Shown here: positions 61,472 to 64,000 of the stretch, one piece after another
Position numbering within the stretch: the stretch's first letter is position 1
How the letters are laid out: the number at the start of each line of letters is the position of its first letter
Assembly (NCBI RefSeq): GCF_964031245.1
Contig: NZ_OZ035017.1
Span: 775,402 to 839,401 of the forward strand
Source of the DNA: Rickettsiella endosymbiont of Miltochrista miniata
GTDB lineage: Bacteria > Pseudomonadota > Gammaproteobacteria > Diplorickettsiales > Diplorickettsiaceae
Direction of reading: 5' to 3'
DNA length: 64,000 nt
Translations under genes and position numbers: made by a program
Notes under the pieces: generated by a model
Database searches by the model: none
The model's input: the letters and a program-made list of their open reading frames with translations, nothing else
Told to the model about the DNA's origin: nothing

Positions 61472-64000
61472 ATGGATACAATTCGCATTCGTGGTGCTCG
61501 CACCCATAATCTACAGAATATCGATCTGGATATTCCACGTGATCAATTAATTGTGGTGACGGGATTATCCGGTTCGGGTAAATCTTCGTTAGCCTTCGAT
61601 ACTTTATATGCCGAAGGTCAGCGTCGTTATGTGGAATCTTTGTCGTCTTATGCACGGCAATTTCTTTCCATGATGGAGAAACCCGATGTCGATCATATTG
61701 AAGGACTTTCTCCGGCGATTGCTATTGATCAAAAATCAACCTCACATAATCCACGTTCGACGGTGGGTACGGTGACTGAAATATATGATTATTTGCGCGT
61801 GTTGTTTGCCCGAATAGGTGAGCCGCGTTGTCCTGTGCATAACATCAGTTTAGCTGCGCAAAGTGTTAGTCAGATGGTTGATACATTGATGGCCTTACCG
61901 CATGAGACACGCTTACTTATTTTGGCGCCGAAGGTACAAGGACGCAAAGGTGAATTTAAACCTTTATTTGATGAATTACGCAGTCAAGGTTATTTACGCG
62001 CGCGTATTGATGGCGAATTGCTCGAATTGGATCAAGTGCCAGCTTTAAAACCTAAACAAAAGCATAACATCGATGTGGTCGTGGATAGACTGAAAATAAA
62101 ACCCGATCATCGTTTACGCTTGAGTGAATCTTTAGCTACCGCGGCGGCCTTGAGCGAAGGTTTAGTGACAGTGATCGTCCAAGATGAGGCAGGAAAAACT
62201 AAGCAAGAATTGATTTTTTCTGAACGTTTTGCTTGTCCGGAGTGTGGTTATAGTATTGGTGAGTTAGAACCACGCTTATTTTCTTTTAATAATCCTGCCG
62301 GCGCTTGCCCACAATGCGATGGTTTAGGCCATGAAATGATTTTTGATGCGGATAAGGTGATACCGCAACCGGAGTTAAGTATCGCGCGCGGGGCTATCCG
62401 CGGTTGGGATGCGCAAAATCCTTATTATTCTTTGTTGTTATCGACGTTAGCTAAGCATTATCATTTTTCTTTAGAGTCACCTTTTAATACATTGCCAGAC
62501 ACGATTCAGAAAATTATTTTATATGGCAGTGGTAAAGAAGAAATAAAGTTTCACTACGAGAGTGAAAAAGGCTATGTCTATAATAAGAAAAAACCTTTTG
62601 AAGGTGTGATACCGGTCATGCAGCGCCGTTATCAAGAGACCGAATCGGATTCGGTACGTGAAGATTTAGCGCGTTATTTAGCATCCAAACCGTGTACTAG
62701 TTGCCATGGTACGCGGCTCAATATCGCTGCTCGGCATGTTTTTATTGCGGATAAAGCGATTACCGATTGGGTGGCTTTACCACTGGATAAATTAAAAGAA
62801 TTATTTGAAAAATTAAATTTGTCTGGTCAACGTGCCAAGATTGCTTTGCGTTTACAAAAAGAAATTATTGATCGTTTAAATTTTTTAATTGATGTCGGTT
62901 TAAATTATCTATCATTGGACAGGAGTGCCGATACCTTATCCGGCGGCGAGTCGCAGCGGATACGTTTAGCCAGCCAAATTGGTTCAGGTTTAGTGGGTGT
63001 GATGTATATCCTTGATGAGCCATCGATAGGATTACATCAGCGCGATAATGGCCGTTTGTTAAGTACGTTGCTGAGGTTGCGTGATTTAGGTAATACCGTG
63101 ATCGTCGTCGAACACGATGAAGAAGCGATCCGCCATGCGGATTATGTGGTGGATATGGGACCGGGTGCGGGTGTGCATGGCGGTCGTGTAATTGCCCAAG
63201 GCTCACCGGCGGCGATTATGCGCAATCCAAATTCGTTAACGGGTCAGTATTTATCCGGCCAGCGACGTATCGAATGTCCTAAAAAAAGACTTAAATTTGA
63301 TAAAAATCACATCATCAAACTATTAGGTGCGAGCGGTAATAACTTAAAAGATCTCGATGTTGAAATTCCGCTGGGTTTAATGACCTGCATTACCGGCGTA
63401 TCCGGTTCTGGAAAGTCAACGCTGATTAATGACACCTTGTATCCACTCGCGGCTAAAAAATTAAATGCAGCTATTTTGCCACAAGCGGCGCCGTATCAAT
63501 CGATTACCGGTTTAGAGCAATTGGATAAAGTGATCGATATTGATCAAAGTCCTATCGGCCGTACGCCGCGATCCAATCCTGCTACCTATATTGGTTTGTT
63601 TACACCGATACGCGAATTATTTGCCGCCACGCCGGAAGCCCGTTCACGCGGTTACAGTGCCGGACGCTTTAGCTTTAATGTGAAGGGAGGGCGTTGTGAA
63701 GCCTGTGAAGGTGATGGTGTACTTAAAGTAGAAATGCATTTCCTAGCCGATGTGTATGTACAATGCGATGTATGTAAAGGCCAGCGTTATAATCGTGAAA
63801 CCTTGGAGATACGTTATAAAGGAAAAAATATCTATCAAATTTTAGAAATGACGGTAGAAGAAGCGCATGAGTTTTTTAATCCGGTGCCGGTGCTGGCCCG
63901 AAAATTACATACCTTGATCGAAGTAGGCCTCGGTTATTTACACCTGGGTCAAAGTGCGCCCACTTTATCTGGAGGCGAAGCACAACGCGTCAAGCTGGCT
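61472..64000 (+). CDS. uvrA: Excinuclease ABC subunit A, 3' end beyond the window
   Basis: ATG 61472 opens 843 codons that run off the right edge; the family has about 940-950. First Walker [21 protein letters not shown] (about residues 29-48), zinc-finger [16 protein letters not shown], first signature [13 protein letters not shown], second Walker [14 protein letters not shown], second zinc finger CEACEG..CDVCKG, and the second signature [12 protein letters not shown] exactly at the edge. It begins nucleotide excision repair with UvrB, and UvrC is also encoded in this window. Another ATG at 61462 is out of frame. Confidence 0.97.
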   Translation, partial: MDTIRIRGARTHNLQNIDLDIPRDQLIVVTGLSGSGKSSLAFDTLYAEGQRRYVESLSSYARQFLSMMEKPDVDHIEGLSPAIAIDQKSTSHNPRSTVGTVTEIYDYLRVLFARIGEPRCPVHNISLAAQSVSQMVDTLMALPHETRLLILAPKVQGRKGEFKPLFDELRSQGYLRARIDGELLELDQVPALKPKQKHNIDVVVDRLKIKPDHRLRLSESLATAAALSEGLVTVIVQDEAGKTKQELIFSERFACPECGYSIGELEPRLFSFNNPAGACPQCDGLGHEMIFDADKVIPQPELSIARGAIRGWDAQNPYYSLLLSTLAKHYHFSLESPFNTLPDTIQKIILYGSGKEEIKFHYESEKGYVYNKKKPFEGVIPVMQRRYQETESDSVREDLARYLASKPCTSCHGTRLNIAARHVFIADKAITDWVALPLDKLKELFEKLNLSGQRAKIALRLQKEIIDRLNFLIDVGLNYLSLDRSADTLSGGESQRIRLASQIGSGLVGVMYILDEPSIGLHQRDNGRLLSTLLRLRDLGNTVIVVEHDEEAIRHADYVVDMGPGAGVHGGRVIAQGSPAAIMRNPNSLTGQYLSGQRRIECPKKRLKFDKNHIIKLLGASGNNLKDLDVEIPLGLMTCITGVSGSGKSTLINDTLYPLAAKKLNAAILPQAAPYQSITGLEQLDKVIDIDQSPIGRTPRSNPATYIGLFTPIRELFAATPEARSRGYSAGRFSFNVKGGRCEACEGDGVLKVEMHFLADVYVQCDVCKGQRYNRETLEIRYKGKNIYQILEMTVEEAHEFFNPVPVLARKLHTLIEVGLGYLHLGQSAPTLSGGEAQRVKLA

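Overview
The window looks like chromosomal DNA of a host-associated, probably intracellular gammaproteobacterium of the order Legionellales, most like a Rickettsiella/Diplorickettsia-type genome. Three things suggest this. Housekeeping gene orders are typically gammaproteobacterial: sdhCDAB-sucABCD, lolB-ispE-tRNAGln-prs-rplY-pth-ychF, uvrY-uvrC-pgsA-tRNAGly-tRNACys-tRNALeu, pheST-ihfA and divergent ssb/uvrA. The DNA is AT-leaning. Large proteins without recognisable family are scattered between the housekeeping genes and resemble secreted-effector candidates. The genus is an inference from style; no 16S or other marker is present.

Layout, left to right. 1-2.2 kb: the start of a large repeat protein running off the left edge. 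2.5-4.95 kb: a thiamine salvage operon (thiM-thiD-tenA, minus strand) behind a TPP riboswitch. 5-7.3 kb: scpB, a gamma-carbonic-anhydrase-like gene and rluB. 7.3-8.5 kb: a BrnT-type toxin-antitoxin pair with a promoter/operator palindrome, then an orphan gene. 8.6-19.5 kb: succinate dehydrogenase, 2-oxoglutarate dehydrogenase E1/E2, succinyl-CoA synthetase and a cystathionine-beta-synthase-like enzyme. 19.7-21.9 kb: two orphan genes. 21.9-28.4 kb: ychF, pth, rplY, prs, tRNAGln, ispE and lolB on the minus strand, interrupted by a TcdB-type glycosyltransferase gene. 28.5-35.3 kb: rsmE, rnr, an orphan membrane protein, rlmB, tadA, tRNASer and a LetA/GacA-type response regulator. 35.4-38 kb: an insertion of two related degenerate HAD-like proteins and a small secreted protein. 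38.2-44.2 kb: uvrC, pgsA, three tRNAs, fdxA, an orphan 567-residue protein, tsaB and a Trm112-like gene. 44.5-47.3 kb: a multi-pass membrane protein and a broken Rpn-family nuclease gene. 47.4-51.9 kb: pheS, pheT, ihfA, tRNAPro and a universal stress protein. 52.2-60.5 kb: an orphan possible ATP-grasp protein, a DUF378 protein, rmuC, slt, a reprolysin-like metalloprotease, a BON protein and a micro-ORF. 60.8-64 kb: ssb and the first 843 codons of uvrA.

Almost every larger gap holds a copy of one intergenic repeat family, with core GTCATTGCGAGC...GGCAATC forming a hairpin; I count fourteen loci, in both orientations. A second repeat type occurs at about 5.7 kb and 40.9 kb. Accessory genes sit inside otherwise conserved blocks, often next to such repeats.

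The observations most worth checking are these: ispE ends inside the downstream tRNAGln gene; a pair of HAD-like pseudoenzyme paralogues splits the uvrY-uvrC operon; a TcdB-like glycosyltransferase splits prs-rplY; the BrnT operon appears leaderless with an operator in its promoter; and the left-edge protein is built of a roughly 45-residue repeat.
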